Part shown: positions 43,387 through 56,400 of the stretch, in pieces
Position numbering within the stretch: the stretch's first letter is position 1
How the letters are laid out: every line of letters starts with the position of its first letter
Origin: Onchocerca lupi
Taxonomy: Eukaryota; Nematoda; Chromadorea; Rhabditida; Onchocercidae
DNA: 64,000 nt
Assembly (NCBI GenBank): GCA_028564675.1
Contig: JAOVVO010000012.1
Span: 306,872 to 370,871 of the forward strand
Direction: 5' to 3'
Position numbers and translations under genes: made by a program
Notes under the pieces: generated by a model
Databases searched by the model: none
What the model was told of the DNA's origin: nothing
What the model saw: only the letters and a program-made list of their open reading frames with translations

Positions 43387-45680
43387 TCAGATATGTGGTA
43401 TGATATTGAGTAAAACAAGCGCTAAGAATGAAAGGCCTGTTACTGCAAAAGCAATCCACCAAACCACACGTTCCCAATTTTTCTTCCGAAAATTCCGTAA
43501 AACGACGGTACCCATTAATACACCAGCCATGAAGCCAGCAAAATGAGACATATAAGATATCTGAAATCGGGTAAAACAAGACATCAGAAAAACTTGGATA
43601 TTCCTAGTTTTTTGAGGGTTTTTTGTTGAGAGACTATTTAGGTAATCGATCAAATAATAAAAAGAGAACTTTGTCCGTGCTGTTAAGATAATATCGATGA
43701 TAGATGACCAAGGATACGTCACTTGATATCAGGACTGCCAAAACAAGAGCTCGATAGAGTGCAAATTCCATCTCGGTCCAATTAATAAGTAATTCGGCTA
43801 TGTGTGCTGCAAGTAAAGCATATACACCTCCAGAAGCCCCAGCCAAGTATGTTCGTGGATCAATAGCGTAATCCAGTAAAGAACCTAAAATATGATTAAT
43901 TATGTTCCGAGAACACCTTCGATAATTTGACAAAAATCAATATTTCATATTTTCTAATTTATCGAACAAAAAGTTTCGGATGTAAAATGAAAGATTGCCG
44001 AGTGCTTGAAAGCAGTCGATTTTGAATTTTTAAAATATCGATAGTATTTACCTGCCAGAACACCAGACAGATATACCAAAGCAATTCTCCAAAATTTATG
44101 AACTAACTCAAGCGGAATGCCAAGAATGATTTGTGTTAATACATTGAAAACCAAATGTGTTATCCTAGAATATCCTGATACCATCATATTTTTAGGTTTT
44201 TTAACGAAATTTGCAACTTTAAATTATCAAAACATGATAACATAGCTAGCTTAGAAAACAATCTCACCCTATGTGAATAAACATATAAGTGAGATATCGC
44301 CACACTTCATCGGTTTTATGAGGATTGAATATGAGAAGAGATTGTTGTGGTATTGGTCCATACATTTCAATTCCACTTCCAAGTTGCACAACATAGTAGA
44401 CATATATTACTATCTGGAATGGTTCTTTTTTTTCTCGAATTATCAGAAAAAGTCTGCTGCAGGTTTTCTGAATTGTATATATCCGGTGCTTCTCCTCATT
44501 TCACTCTTAATTGAAAAAGAAGGAGAGATAAAGGAATGAGATAACTTCCTGCCATGAAAATTTCGCTTGTTCATCAAGCGTGAAACAATTTTCACAACAC
44601 GAAGAAATTTTTGTATTTTTAATCTAACAACTTTCGGTACATTTTTTCCTTTTTTTCTCCAGAACTATTAAATATTGTATGCTTCAAATATCAAAAAGAT
44701 GGGCTAACAATAGTAATAAAATGAACTAACTTCTAGGATAGATATACAAATCATGAAGAGTGGTGGAGGGAAGCAGTTGTATTGTTGTAAATAACTGAAT
44801 GGTACTGTTCGGCTGCTTCGTGGTACCACCATTTGTGCCGCCCGGAACAATACATGCCGCATCCGCAACTTTTTAGCTTTGCTCATCTGCAGTAGTTGAT
44901 TATATATATATATATATATATATATAGACTAAATATTATAATAGCTATGGTTAATTTTTACTAGAAATAATAAAGTCTTATTAAGAATTAAATCATTTTT
45001 TAAAACAAAATAAACATGTATACCAGGGTACAGAATTCAGCAAAATCGAGTAGATGATCACCATTCTTATCAACGTTTTTCAATAAAATGTTTGCTTCCT
45101 CTCTTGATAATCCAAATGAAGCTGCTGAATTACGAACAAATCGTTTCAGATCATGCGTTGCGATATAACCATCATAATTTGTATCGAACTAGAAATTTAT
45201 TCACCTATTTTCACATATATTTAATTGATCAGAAGTCTTAGTGCTGATGAATGTAATATATCGTTCGCTTATTGATATTGTCAAATAATTACTGGATAAT
45301 ATCTACAATATTATAATTTCACTTTTAGTAAGTGTTCATTAAATTTAATTTCGATTATTACGATAACAGTACGAAATTGAACACATGGCTTTAATATTCG
45401 GAGAAAAATAAGTAAACTGTATATTAAACGAACAAAATCATAGTTTATTATTATTCAGCAAAGGATTGATGAGATCCGCAATAGCTTGCTTCATTCTTCG
45501 TAACTTCCGAATACCAAATTCAACAAGAGCAAAAAAAGAGTTTAGAAGGTCGGAGAAGAGGTCAAGAAAGGAAATGAAAAATCTGAGGAATGATATAATA
45601 ATACTAACCATTCGGAAGATACTAAGCCATGAATTACATCCATTGGCCATCTGATACTCATGCCTTCTTCCGTCATTCAT
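43387..45680 (-). CDS. EF-hand rhomboid intramembrane serine protease
   Basis: Rhomboids cleave single-pass membrane proteins inside the bilayer. Seven exons join in phase: 45680-45609, 45188-45024, 44886-44731, 44413-44268, 44164-44052, 43884-43670, 43560-43387, giving 346 residues from the ATG at 45680. The same frame is open to an ATG at 45803 (387 residues); a TTTGCAG acceptor lies between them, so I chose the shorter form. Two EF-hand loops occupy residues 26-37 (DTNYDGYIATHD) and 64-75 (DKNGDHLLDFAE), as in RHBDL1/RHBDL3 and fly Rhomboid-4. The membrane core has the L1 Trp-Arg (169-170), HLVFN (oxyanion-type His183 and Asn187), GASGG with nucleophile Ser235, and catalytic His295 in SHFAG. 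It should therefore be an active, possibly calcium-tuned protease. The donor after STDK (GTTCTC) is weak but fits frame and homology. Confidence 0.93.
44901..44926. repeat. (TA)13 microsatellite
   Basis: Thirteen TA units lie in the intron of the rhomboid gene between the EF-hand exon and the exon of the first membrane segment. Confidence 0.95.
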
Positions 45681-45803
45681 CGCTTCCTTTGTTTGCCTTC
45701 TTCGAGGATCACAGCTGTGCTTCTCCTTTTTTGCCTGCAAATGTGATTTGATCGCATGATAACAGCGAATGCTATCGAAGAGAAAGAAACAGAATGAATG
45801 CAT

Positions 45804-47983
45804 TCGCTGTTATCGGTAATGCCTCAAAAAGCTTCTTCCGAATCCTAATTTATAATGCAGAAGATTCATTTAACGAACAAATCAAGCTACAGCAAGAATC
45901 ACACGCTTCTCCGATTCCAAAAGGTCATGCACTTATTCCTATCTCCTTATATTACTGGTCTGAGCATATATCATTGTAGCATTGCACTGCACTGCATTCA
46001 TTATGTCGTGTTTAAATTGTTTGTATTCTGACGGATATGACATGGAGATGGTGAGGGAAAGGATTGATACTTAATTGAGAATTGGAAAGATTTGATGTCT
46101 TCTAATTCAAAGACTTCTCAAGTCTTCACATAGTAAGATTATTTCTGCTCTAAATCTTTTCCACTAGATGAATTTCTTGATACTTAGTCCATCATCATCA
46201 AAAATCTATTGTTCAAAGGCCTCTCATCCATTCAATAAAATAAATGTTCGCTAGTTACTGTCCTAAACCATTCCCCAATCTTCAGGCAATCCCTCGATAA
46301 CTTTCCATATTCAATAACTTCGCATGTACGAGAAATAGAAAAGAAGAAAAGGAAGGACGATATTTCATTTAGAAAAATGAAAAAGTGAATATAACTGGAG
46401 TGACCACATCTGTACTGCTGCTATTGTCATCAAGGACCAATGACTACTTCATGTTCTCTGTAATCTGATTGATCAACAGTTGAATGACCCTTCCTTTCTC
46501 ATCTCACATTCTGACCATATATTATATTACCTATCAAGCCTTCATAGATCAGAAAACAAAAATTGATCATTCTGAATACAATTATGAGCGTCTCTATTGA
46601 TAAATTCACTTCACAACAACAAATAAGGACTAATCACATCAGCTAACAAGTAGATCTATTTTATTCATCACTTTTGAACTTGAATCTAAATTTCAACTTC
46701 TCAAATTTATTTACTGACTTAATCTAAAAACGATATTCAAGCAAACTGATTGTTTCGTTATAGTTTGAAACAGGCAGCAATAATTCAATAATTGAAGGAC
46801 GAAAAAAAGAGCGCTGTTGTTGGATGTGCGATCGATGAGTTCTGTCACATTTCTTTCAGTCTCTTATCGTTTCGAAGGTAATTTTCATGGTGACGAATGA
46901 TTTTCAAAAAGATCGCTGCTTTTTCAAATAATCTGAAAGGAGGAGGAGGACTTCCGAGTGACATAATTTTTTGGTGTCGTATCACAACTGCAGTTGTATT
47001 GGGAGAGAAATGAGTCAGATGATGCATCAACATGCTGTCAAAATTTGGATAAACATCACTCTTAAGGAGAATTAAAGTTGTAATTACGACAACCTGTGCT
47101 ACTTATTTGTATTAATCAGAATTGAGTTCTGCAAATTAAGTCTGTTCGCAAGTTTAATTGGGGATTTAAAGTATACAAGTAGCAAGATATGCTAACAACT
47201 TTCACATATTTCTTCCATCAACTGTTCTTACAACAATTTCTTCTGAAACGACTGTCTGATCGCATCTTTTGAATGTCAGCCAATCAATTTTCATAACTCA
47301 TTTGTTACACTTTCTAACGACCATAATTTCCCGCCTATCATTTTAATCAACATAGAGATGGATACTAGTAATTAGAATCGTTTCTACAACAATTTATATC
47401 ATCTCTCAGACTTCAATTTTTTTTCCGGATTCTTTTTGCAATTTTTGATTCAATATTTCAGTTACCGCTTCACAAGATTGCATTTACGAAATGATCGTCG
47501 TAACTATTTTTCAACACCAATGTTTCAGTTTAATTCCGGTTCTTATAGACAAAATTTGATTTCTAGAACAATATTGCTCCGAAATATCTCTCACTATCCT
47601 TCATATTTTTATATTTTGCATATCACTACTTTTCTTTTGTCTCAAAATTTTCTTACCTATCAAGTGACGACAATCACATCCATTTATGCTTCTGATTCCA
47701 TTTTTCCACTATCCAGTTAAGTTAGCCGAAAATGCTACCTTTCAAGTCCCAGAAAATTGGGAAAATTTGACAAATGCATCGTTTTAATGCTTTCAGTTCA
47801 TCTCTCCGATCAGATCACTAATGCAAGGAATTTTATGACAACAGTTTAGCATATTGTTGTACAAATACTAGTTTTTACGAATCGAATTTTAGTGGTGAAT
47901 TACGAACAGCAAAAGTCATATGATGAATATATCATATAGACAAAATCAATAAATATGAGATCAAATCGTAAAGTAGCAATGGA
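45804..47983. other. Spacer between rhomboid and CNNM genes
   Basis: About 2.2 kb that should hold the promoter and 5' leader of the rhomboid gene and the 3' region of CNNM. The only unusual item is a minus-strand frame at 46845-47093 (82 codons, preceded by an AG acceptor) without a recognisable domain; see findings. Confidence 0.5.
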
Positions 47984-50900
47984 TCATATGTTTGTATGCA
48001 TTCGTCGCCAGTTGCGGTTCATCAGTCCTGCCCTTCGAATCTTCACATCTTGCTCGTCAAAAATTTCTCCGACCACCTGCAGTATATATTCAAAAGCAGT
48101 TATAATTATCATTATTAATTTCTCTAATCCTACTAGTAATTAGTTAGCAATGAAATTTCCTCATATGTCGGTATTTTGGATTTTTGTCACTTACAAAATA
48201 CGAATAACTTGCTCTGATTGCTTTTGAACATTTTATTAATTTATTCGGCACTTTTCGAAGTACATCTATCATCGCTATATTCTTTTTTTTCTACAAATAT
48301 TAGCCTTAATTTAGTACTTTAATTTTATTTGACCTTTCCCAATATTTCAATTCAGACAATTGATAAAATCTCCAAGAATCGCCCATCATAACAATATTAA
48401 TTGACTACATTATTTTCTTTCTTTTCAGTTACACTGATATCGGATGATATTTGAAATTCTTCCGATGGTTTGTAATCATAAAAAGATTTTGATTTTCTTA
48501 GATTCATTTGCACTAATTTTCCCCATACCGTCAACCGGTTCGCCATATTTAGATTCTGACTGCTGTCATTCGGTTACAACGATTTTAAGAGCTTTTAATA
48601 TTCTGAAATTGCTCTTAGAGTGAATATCGTTTAATTATATTTATCCATAAACGACATTTGTTGTTATCGTCTATTTTTATTCTTTTTTGCCAAGTTTCAT
48701 AAGTGACACACTGAATTATTCGATGTCAGAATTGGTCCTGGTAATGTATTTCGATTTCATTAATTTTAATACTTAGGCAGGACTATTTTTTTAATTTCTT
48801 TATTTCAAGAGCCTTTCTTCATATTCCATACTTCAAATTTCTTTGAAACATCATGACTGAATTATTGCAATGTATGCATCAAGGGCTGAACTTTTTGTCG
48901 ATCTTCGCCATATAATTTAAGATTATTTGCACTCAACACATGACTTAATGCTAGAGCCTATCGTTCTTCCATGATTGATTCATGTTTTCCTTAATACTTT
49001 GCTCGATTGGGTCACAAAAATTATGAGAAGCTGCGGTGAAATACTCTGCTAGCAATTATCGAGAGAGTATTTTATTTTGTCATATTTCACTTCAAAGTTA
49101 AAAGTATTAGCCAAAAGTTATGGACAAATATCAAGGAGTAAATGCTGTGAAGAAAGATAAAAAACCTGTCACCATCACTACAAATGCAGTAGAGAGGATA
49201 AGATGTTTACCGGATCAAAAACAGCGTGATAACGTTAAAAAATCAGAGAAAGCAATAGGAATAAGAGTGCTAATTAAAGAAAAAGAGTGTTCCGTCATTG
49301 TATCAATTATTATCACCTATCTTTAGGCAACTAGAAACGTAGTAGAAATGTAAGGTATCAATTACATGGCACTTCTGTGGTTTAATATTCATCTGATATT
49401 CGGAATTTTTCGGTTAAGTGACGGAACATTAGCATCAGAGCCGTTATCGTTGTGATTCGTTTGCTATCATCGTTATCACTAACTTATTTATTATTATGAA
49501 TCATTCATTTCACATATCGACCGAGATAAATGCTCTGAAGAATCCATGGATCAACAAAAGATATCTGCAGACTTGATTCTCATTATTTGCGTTTGCATCC
49601 CACCTACCAACATCATTTTTGTTGTTCTTAAATATTGGCTAATTTCTTCTTGCCCCTTTGAAAAAGAGTACCTAACAATAGTTTATGTCGGAATAACCGA
49701 ATAAAAGGTAATTGATATATTGGTGTAATTAAAATAATTCTATCTTTTAATTATTCACCTTATTTCGTAAATGTAATGGTAGTTAAAATTGTTGAGTAGT
49801 TGGGCAGTCAATGAAAACGTTGTAAGGACTAAAGTCCAAATATAATTTCAAATCTGTTGAAGCTCATATTGGTTAAATTTACTGGTTTTTCCCTAATGGA
49901 ATAATGACCCCCAATGAGGATTTAATTATCCAGTCTAAAGACCGAACCATATCACTGACAAAAAATGAGGCGATTATCAATATCGGCGCCCGCGATTAAT
50001 GACATCCGTCCTTGATTAATGACACCCAGAAAGAGACAGGGCGCGTGGACAAAAAACAGAATATAAGCCACAGCGACAATCCAATTATCAGTTACAATCA
50101 ACTGGACGACGATTGACCCAACAGCCACGAAACCGCCATCTCCCTTTTTTCTTTCTATTTCTCATACTTTATCCTTCTATATTTGTTACTTATTGTGTGT
50201 TGCGTCCGCTAATACTGGATGACACCTCACGCGTTGCATTAGACGTACTTTGCCCAATGAAATATTCAAATTATTTAATGTCGTGAAGCACCCTTATCCA
50301 ACAAACCAAGTGTTACGACAGTTCATGTTTGCAATGATATCCATTCGGTATTTTGAATTTTTCGATTAAGTGATAGAACATGAACATCAAAATCGTTATC
50401 AGTGTAACTGGCCTGTCATCATCGTTATCATTAACTTTCTTAATATTTATTGTAAAGCAAGAGAAAATGATGTTGGATAGACAATGATTTAGAAAAACTG
50501 AAAGATCGTATGGACATGATCTTCTTTCCTATTCTAATTGAAATGTTTAGAAAACTGGACATTAAGATGGAAGAGAGAATTTTACGAAGAGGACTGTGAA
50601 GTAGATAGAATGCTGAGCAGTTAATAAAAAAGAAAAAAAAACCTGAAATTTATAAGCAAAACAATCATGGATAAACAATGATTAGGATCACCCAATGAAA
50701 AAAATTACAAATTTGGGCATATCATTAATGTTAGCATACTGATTACCGCTGTTAATTAATCATTCATTATTTTAGTATGATTTTGTTGTTTCCATAAGTC
50801 ACAACAAAGTCACTTATGATTTATAATAATGTATATAATTGACAATGCTTTTAAATTGCAAAGGATAACCTCTTCGATGAGATCTTCAATTGTTACAAGT

Positions 50901-53492
50901 CCCTGAACAATATAGTCTCGTTTTTGCTCATCATAAGTAAACACCATGGCAATATGTATTCCGGTCCTCATTTCGATAAGTAATTGCAAAACTGGCATGC
51001 TATCAATAATGAAGCGAAATTGACTGCTACGTTTCCATACTTCCACAACTGTACCAACTTTTATGAACTTTGTCTGACAAAATGGTAGCAAATCTTTCAT
51101 ATTTAATATGGCGATAATCTAAAAACAATCTAAAGGAAAAATGATAAAGAGCCAAATAATAATGCAAAAGGTAACATAGTGATAATTCAACAATAATCTT
51201 TATCATATCTAAAAATAATATGGATTTGATGCGCTATGAAATATGAAGAAAATTAATTCAAACTCATCCATTTCATCAATTTAAAAACATTACAATAGTT
51301 GATTGTCATATTCTAGTATCGTAAACTTCCCGATAACTTTTTAAAAAAAGTAATTAAAGTTATTTGCAAGAGATGAACCGTATTGCGATCATTGCTACTA
51401 TAAATTGGAATTCGAGTGCGTCCTTTGGCAGCGATAGTTTTTAGAAGCTGTTTACTGATAACATTTTGATCAGATAGCATAAATATCTTATCAATGGGAG
51501 TCATCACTGACTTCACTATTTTTTCCGGTAAATCGAAAGCTGCCAGCACCAAATCCGTTGCTTCATTATCCATCTGTTTGCTTAATTTTTCTTAAAAGAG
51601 AGGTAAAGAAAAAACGCGAATGATAGCTCTTTACTTTCGTTCAACTTTCATCTTTCGAAAATTTACCTTTGGTTAAATTTCGTTGCATAGTAATCATTGC
51701 TCGAATAGTTTTTCGATCATATACGTCGCGACCTTCTTTGCCAAGCAGCAAGTCGAGAATAAGCGAGAAGGGGAATGAAATAGGCGCAGAAAGTACCATA
51801 AAAAATATTGTTAGATAACGTGTTCGGCTTCCAATACATAAAGCATGGCTGAAGCATAAGATGGTTAATATTAATTACAAATGACATCTTCAAAATTCAA
51901 AATCACACACTATAATTAATATGAGTGGATTTTATGAATAAATGAATTTTGACTCCAAGAAGTTGACAAAAAAAGAACCACGTAAAAGTTGATAACTAGA
52001 GAACAGTACCGAGCGCATACAGCTTGTGGGACAATTTCTCCAAGCAAAGTGATTATAATGGTGGGTATCACGAGTGATAATACAATCTAGAAAAGTAATT
52101 GTAACAATGGATATCACTGACGATAGTGCAACTTAGAAATGCAACTTTATTCATTTTGAGTCACAAAATCGACATAGTGTGTTCTATAATAAAAACCATG
52201 GATTTGTCTTACATTAACGTAATATTCATCGACTAATTTGAATATATCACTGATAAGCAATGTGACCATTATATTGCAAATAGTATTACCCAGTACGATT
52301 GAACAAAGTAAGAAATTGCCGCGAGCACGTAACGGTAAAATATTTGAAGCGTATTCACGTTCCTTCTTATCATCACTACCTTCCGCTATCAACTGAAAAA
52401 AGAAGCGAAAGGAAAATTGTGAATACATAGATTACGGAATGTTTTGTGATGAATATGAAGTAATGTATTTTGGATTTCTTGTTTTGCATAAGAAAATTAG
52501 ATAGAATGAATGGAAGGAATGATATTCATTCTATACAGTAAAACCGGAATACACTTAATGATGCAATAACGAATCAATCATTCTGTTAGTGGCCAATTTC
52601 AGATGCGTCTTCCAGGAAATTTTCTTTTCTCCATTTATAATTATATTAACAATTCGCAACCAAAAATGTGATTCTAGGATATCATTACTGCATTCACCTT
52701 AAGATCATCCGTGCTTAATGCCATTAAACCAGTAGTAAGACCTGAGAATATGGCACTTAACATAGCACAGATAGCAATTATCATTAATTCGATGTAGAAA
52801 GGAAACAAGTAAGTCTCTGTTTTTTCCAAAATAATCTGTGTAAATTCGATATTTGCCACAGTAGGATCTGGCATTAACTGAGGTGGTTCGACGCATAATT
52901 GCATTGGACGGGTTATATTTGAACCAGACTGAAAACTTGCAAGCATTAACTGATTTAAATATTCTGACTCATAGAGAAATGTCAGCTTGAGAAATATCGT
53001 CCTTGTTTTTACCATATTCCTTCTTCATCTTTTTTCTTCTACAGTATTCTATTTCATCATTACGGTTATAAAAAACACACGGTATCGACAATACACTGTA
53101 GCATATGGTCATCTATTCGTTGCTCAATTTGTACAACTAAATATGCTGAATGAGCCATTTTCTCGGACGCACAAATAAAATCGACGGAGAACCAAAGCCG
53201 TTTGACGGCTGATAAATGATCACCAAAAACAATCACTCGTTGATTCTTTTGATTTTGATCCAGTCGAGTCACAAAATTGAAATATTCATCATCTCTACAT
53301 GGAAATACTTAGATTAATCAATAAAACTAATCGATCATTTATATTTCAAAATCAATCGATCATGTTATCTCGATATGATAAGAATATATAAAATTTGTGG
53401 AAACTTACAGCCTTCGTTCGATTCTCATGCCGTACAAGATTTGATTAATATTTGCATTTATTGAGCTGTTGTTATCTACAACAATTAAATAT
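47984..53492 (-). CDS. CNNM/CorC-family divalent-metal transporter, partial
   Basis: CNNM proteins are membrane proteins that move or sense Mg2+ and related metals. Recognised exons, all in phase: 53492-53409, 53294-53081, 52928-52698, 52392-52213, 52086-52010, 51848-51667, 51590-51379, 51118-50870 and probably 48076-47984. They encode about 506 residues. In order: an extracellular beta-rich part (ILYGMRIERR), DUF21 membrane domain (SAIFSGLTTGLMALS, LRARGNFLLCSIVLGN, LLGEIVPQAVCARH), then a CBS pair (VKSVMTPIDKIF, KGRTRIPIY, GLVTIEDLIEE). The proposed last exon gives VVGEIFDEQD, which fits the sequence after CBS2 in CorC-type proteins, then stops 20 codons later, so the usual CNNM cNMP-binding-like domain is missing. 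The signal-peptide exon upstream of 53492 was not found. The last exon is separated by a 2.8-kb intron and is the least certain join. Confidence 0.88.
48077..50869. other. Large CNNM intron (or 3' flank) with repeat copies
   Basis: If the last CNNM exon is real this is a 2.8-kb intron; otherwise it is 3' flank. It holds two related segments of about 115 bases (49379-49500 and 50337-50455) and a less AT-rich stretch at about 49.98-50.23 kb that could be transposon-derived. The plus-strand frame at 49120-49326 has no recognisable domain. Confidence 0.5.
49379..50455. repeat. Pair of diverged direct repeats about 960 bp apart
   Basis: Segments 49379-49500 and 50337-50455 share a common order of blocks: ATTCGG, GAATTTTTCG, TTAAGTGA, GAACAT, CGTTATC and ATCATCGTTATCA. 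The sequences before and after them do not match, so this is two copies of a dispersed element and not a simple duplication. Between them lies a GC-richer region with a duplicated GATTAATGACA. No transposase or reverse transcriptase is visible. Confidence 0.6.
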
Positions 53493-56400
53493 CTGTTGTG
53501 CCAAAAGAATCGGAAATTGAAACTTGTCATCGTGCAAGAAACGATGATAATATTCTAGTCAAAATGCTTGAAAATGGATTCATCGATTGGTATTCTGACA
53601 TCGAATTAACCCCGGAAACTTAAGCTATTTCTTAAAAAATGCTGATTGATCAAACTTCATTTGCTTTATTCCAAACAGAAGCTGAAAAACAAATGTTATT
53701 CTCAAGGAAGATAAATGAGCGAAATAAGAGGAATAATTTCTTGTCTATTCTGTTGTAGAGCTTACTGACACTCTATCAAAGTTTGCAAATCTTATGATAT
53801 CTCGTCCTTTGATTTTCAAAAATTTTTTTTTACTGATACAATTTGCATACAATGTTGTCTTTTCCGTTCTAAACTTGATTGAGATTTTTCGTTTTGCGAA
53901 CTTTGTACCTGTAAAAATAAGCTAATTCCCTTTCTGAACAAATCTTTTAGCCTTTCTTTTCTGTACAATTTTTCCCCTTCCTAAATACCTTCTTATTTTT
54001 ATGAAAAATGAAAGTTTCAGACATATTCAATTATTCTTCCAAACATCAGGTCACGATGATTAAAACTATTTATTCGGCTTCGCTCATATCTGATGGGGAT
54101 AAGTGAGTTATCAGAAATATATATAAAATGGAACATTTCATCCAGTTTGAATCTAGAATTTTTTTTTTTTTTTTGAAAAATTGAGTACAGATATCGAATT
54201 CCATACTATCAAATTTGTGGCCTAAAATATTTCAAGAATTTTCATGTTAAAATTTGTGATCATTATGAGGTCAGGTTTAATTAATTGATGAAATGGACTG
54301 TAATTATTGTAATATACCATCAATAATTTCAACAAAATGCAGAAAGGATAACAGAAAAGAAGACAGATTTGATTCACTACAACCATTCAATGATGCAATG
54401 AACTTTAAAAGTAGTAACCATTCATTTATTGTTTTATTGACATTTTACTTCAACGCTTTATTGTCTCGCATCACAAACTCAAAAATGATGTTTTTCTTAA
54501 TTTTACATAAATGAGCATGAAATTATTGAATCGTAAGATTTGTCTGGTTGTTTATGCATTTTTGAGATTATAATCAGGTAGCTAATAGTAGTGGACAATG
54601 ACATGATGCTCAAGCGGTTCGGTCTAACCAGCAAAACAAATCTATGCCAATTAATTTATCAAATCCTGATTATCACAAATCTTCTTAAGGATATCACTGA
54701 AAAGAGAAAAATTAAAATGCATGATTGAACGCTCTGAAATAAACAAATCGCTACATATACACTAAAAGGCAATAAATTTACATATGACAGAACGATCTGA
54801 ATTGAATATTTAGCTTGCATTAGAGATCCGAAAATTTTGATAATCTTATCAGCTAAAGCAGAGCTAACAGTTTCAATGCGAAAACATCATAGTTACAAAA
54901 AATAAGTAAAAATGAGCAGATATGCCGATTCATTTCTACCAACATCAGAATGTATGACGTAAAAAGGTTTATTTTATAATGTCGATGGATTTAAACTAAA
55001 ATTAAATTATCACTGATAGACGAATCTTTGCTTATAATTCAAGCGATGCTTCTTAAAAAGGAGATATTTTAAAGATATTAAAACGAAATATCAAAACTAC
55101 TCATTAAGATGCAGGAATTTTGTCCAGTTCAGAATTTTTGTTTTGCATTTTATCCAAATCAAAAAAATTGTAAATAAAGTAGGAAGTAAATTTCCTGGCA
55201 GATTATTTATGCCAGGAGATGAACCAGCTACAGAATTGTTTCTCGCAATGTTTACAATTCAAACGTCTACTGTAACTTTTATCAATACTGAGAAGTAATT
55301 CGACGTAAGGCAAATCTTTTTCAATTACAACAAACTTACAGACATATGTGAATAATACAAATTAGTTCAGAATTTCATGTCCAGCGATAAATGTCAGAAA
55401 TGGGAAATAACATGCAAGGTTACGTTCGTCCTCAATAATTTATTCAAATTCCATCAGAAAAGCAAATAAGCAAGATAATAAAAATAGTGAAAATAGAGAT
55501 TCGGATAAAATAAATTTCAAATTAGCAATGTGGACAGAGAGACATACGAGCATCAGCGGTAATATTATCAGTTTTTTGCAAATGTTGATCGAATTTAGAA
55601 ATTCAACTTGGGTAGAGCAATTTTTTGACGGTTGCAGGATCTTCTTGATTCTGATTCTGTCTGATATGTTTTTCACGAAATTTTACAAATTTGAGATATT
55701 TTGATGGTAAATTATAAACGAATAAATAATTCTATCGTTTCCAGGCATTACTTACAGAAAACATGGAAGCAGAGATGAATTGAAGAATGTTTCCTTCTGA
55801 AACATTTTCATCGTGTACAACAGAAATGAAATGCTTGCTCCAAATAATTTCATGTTTTATAAATGATCATTGTAATATTATCACAACGGATTCATGCATT
55901 CATTTCATTTTGTGGCTTCCACAATCATGTGAGATCACGTGAGCATCAGGCCAAATTATACTACATCAAACTCAATGGCCTTCTGATTTTCCACGGTACC
56001 AGGATTCAGATGATCGAACATTTCTTTTGTTTTTCTGACAATACACAAATATCCATCAGATTGCGAATCCAGTTGGTCTAAACCATTATCCAAGAATTAT
56101 TTAGAATTAAATAAGTTTTGAAGCCCCTACTTATCTTCATTTCGTATGTTTATCACTTCCTTGAAATTGAAAGGTCATATTCTTGTGTATCATTTAAATG
56201 TCGCCATCTATTCTTGGGAAGTAAATAATAACAAGCATCAATCATTAAAGTGATATTCGCCATTATGATTTGTTTCTTCAGCAATTGATTACTATATTTA
56301 GATCTACTCGCAATCCTGCGACAAATTCTTTTTTTTTTTTTGTATCGACAAATACCTAACAAATATAAAAAAAAGTAAATCTGTCGCAAGACTGCGAGTA

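Noticed and set aside
45438..45608. Continuation of the minus-strand frame past the first rhomboid exon
   Set aside because: It lies after the GTTAGT donor at 45608. The join to the EF-hand exon at 45188 completes a proper EF-hand helix, so this part is intron.
49120..49326. 68-codon Lys-rich plus-strand frame
   Set aside because: No domain or splice partners; sits in the presumed CNNM intron on the opposite strand.
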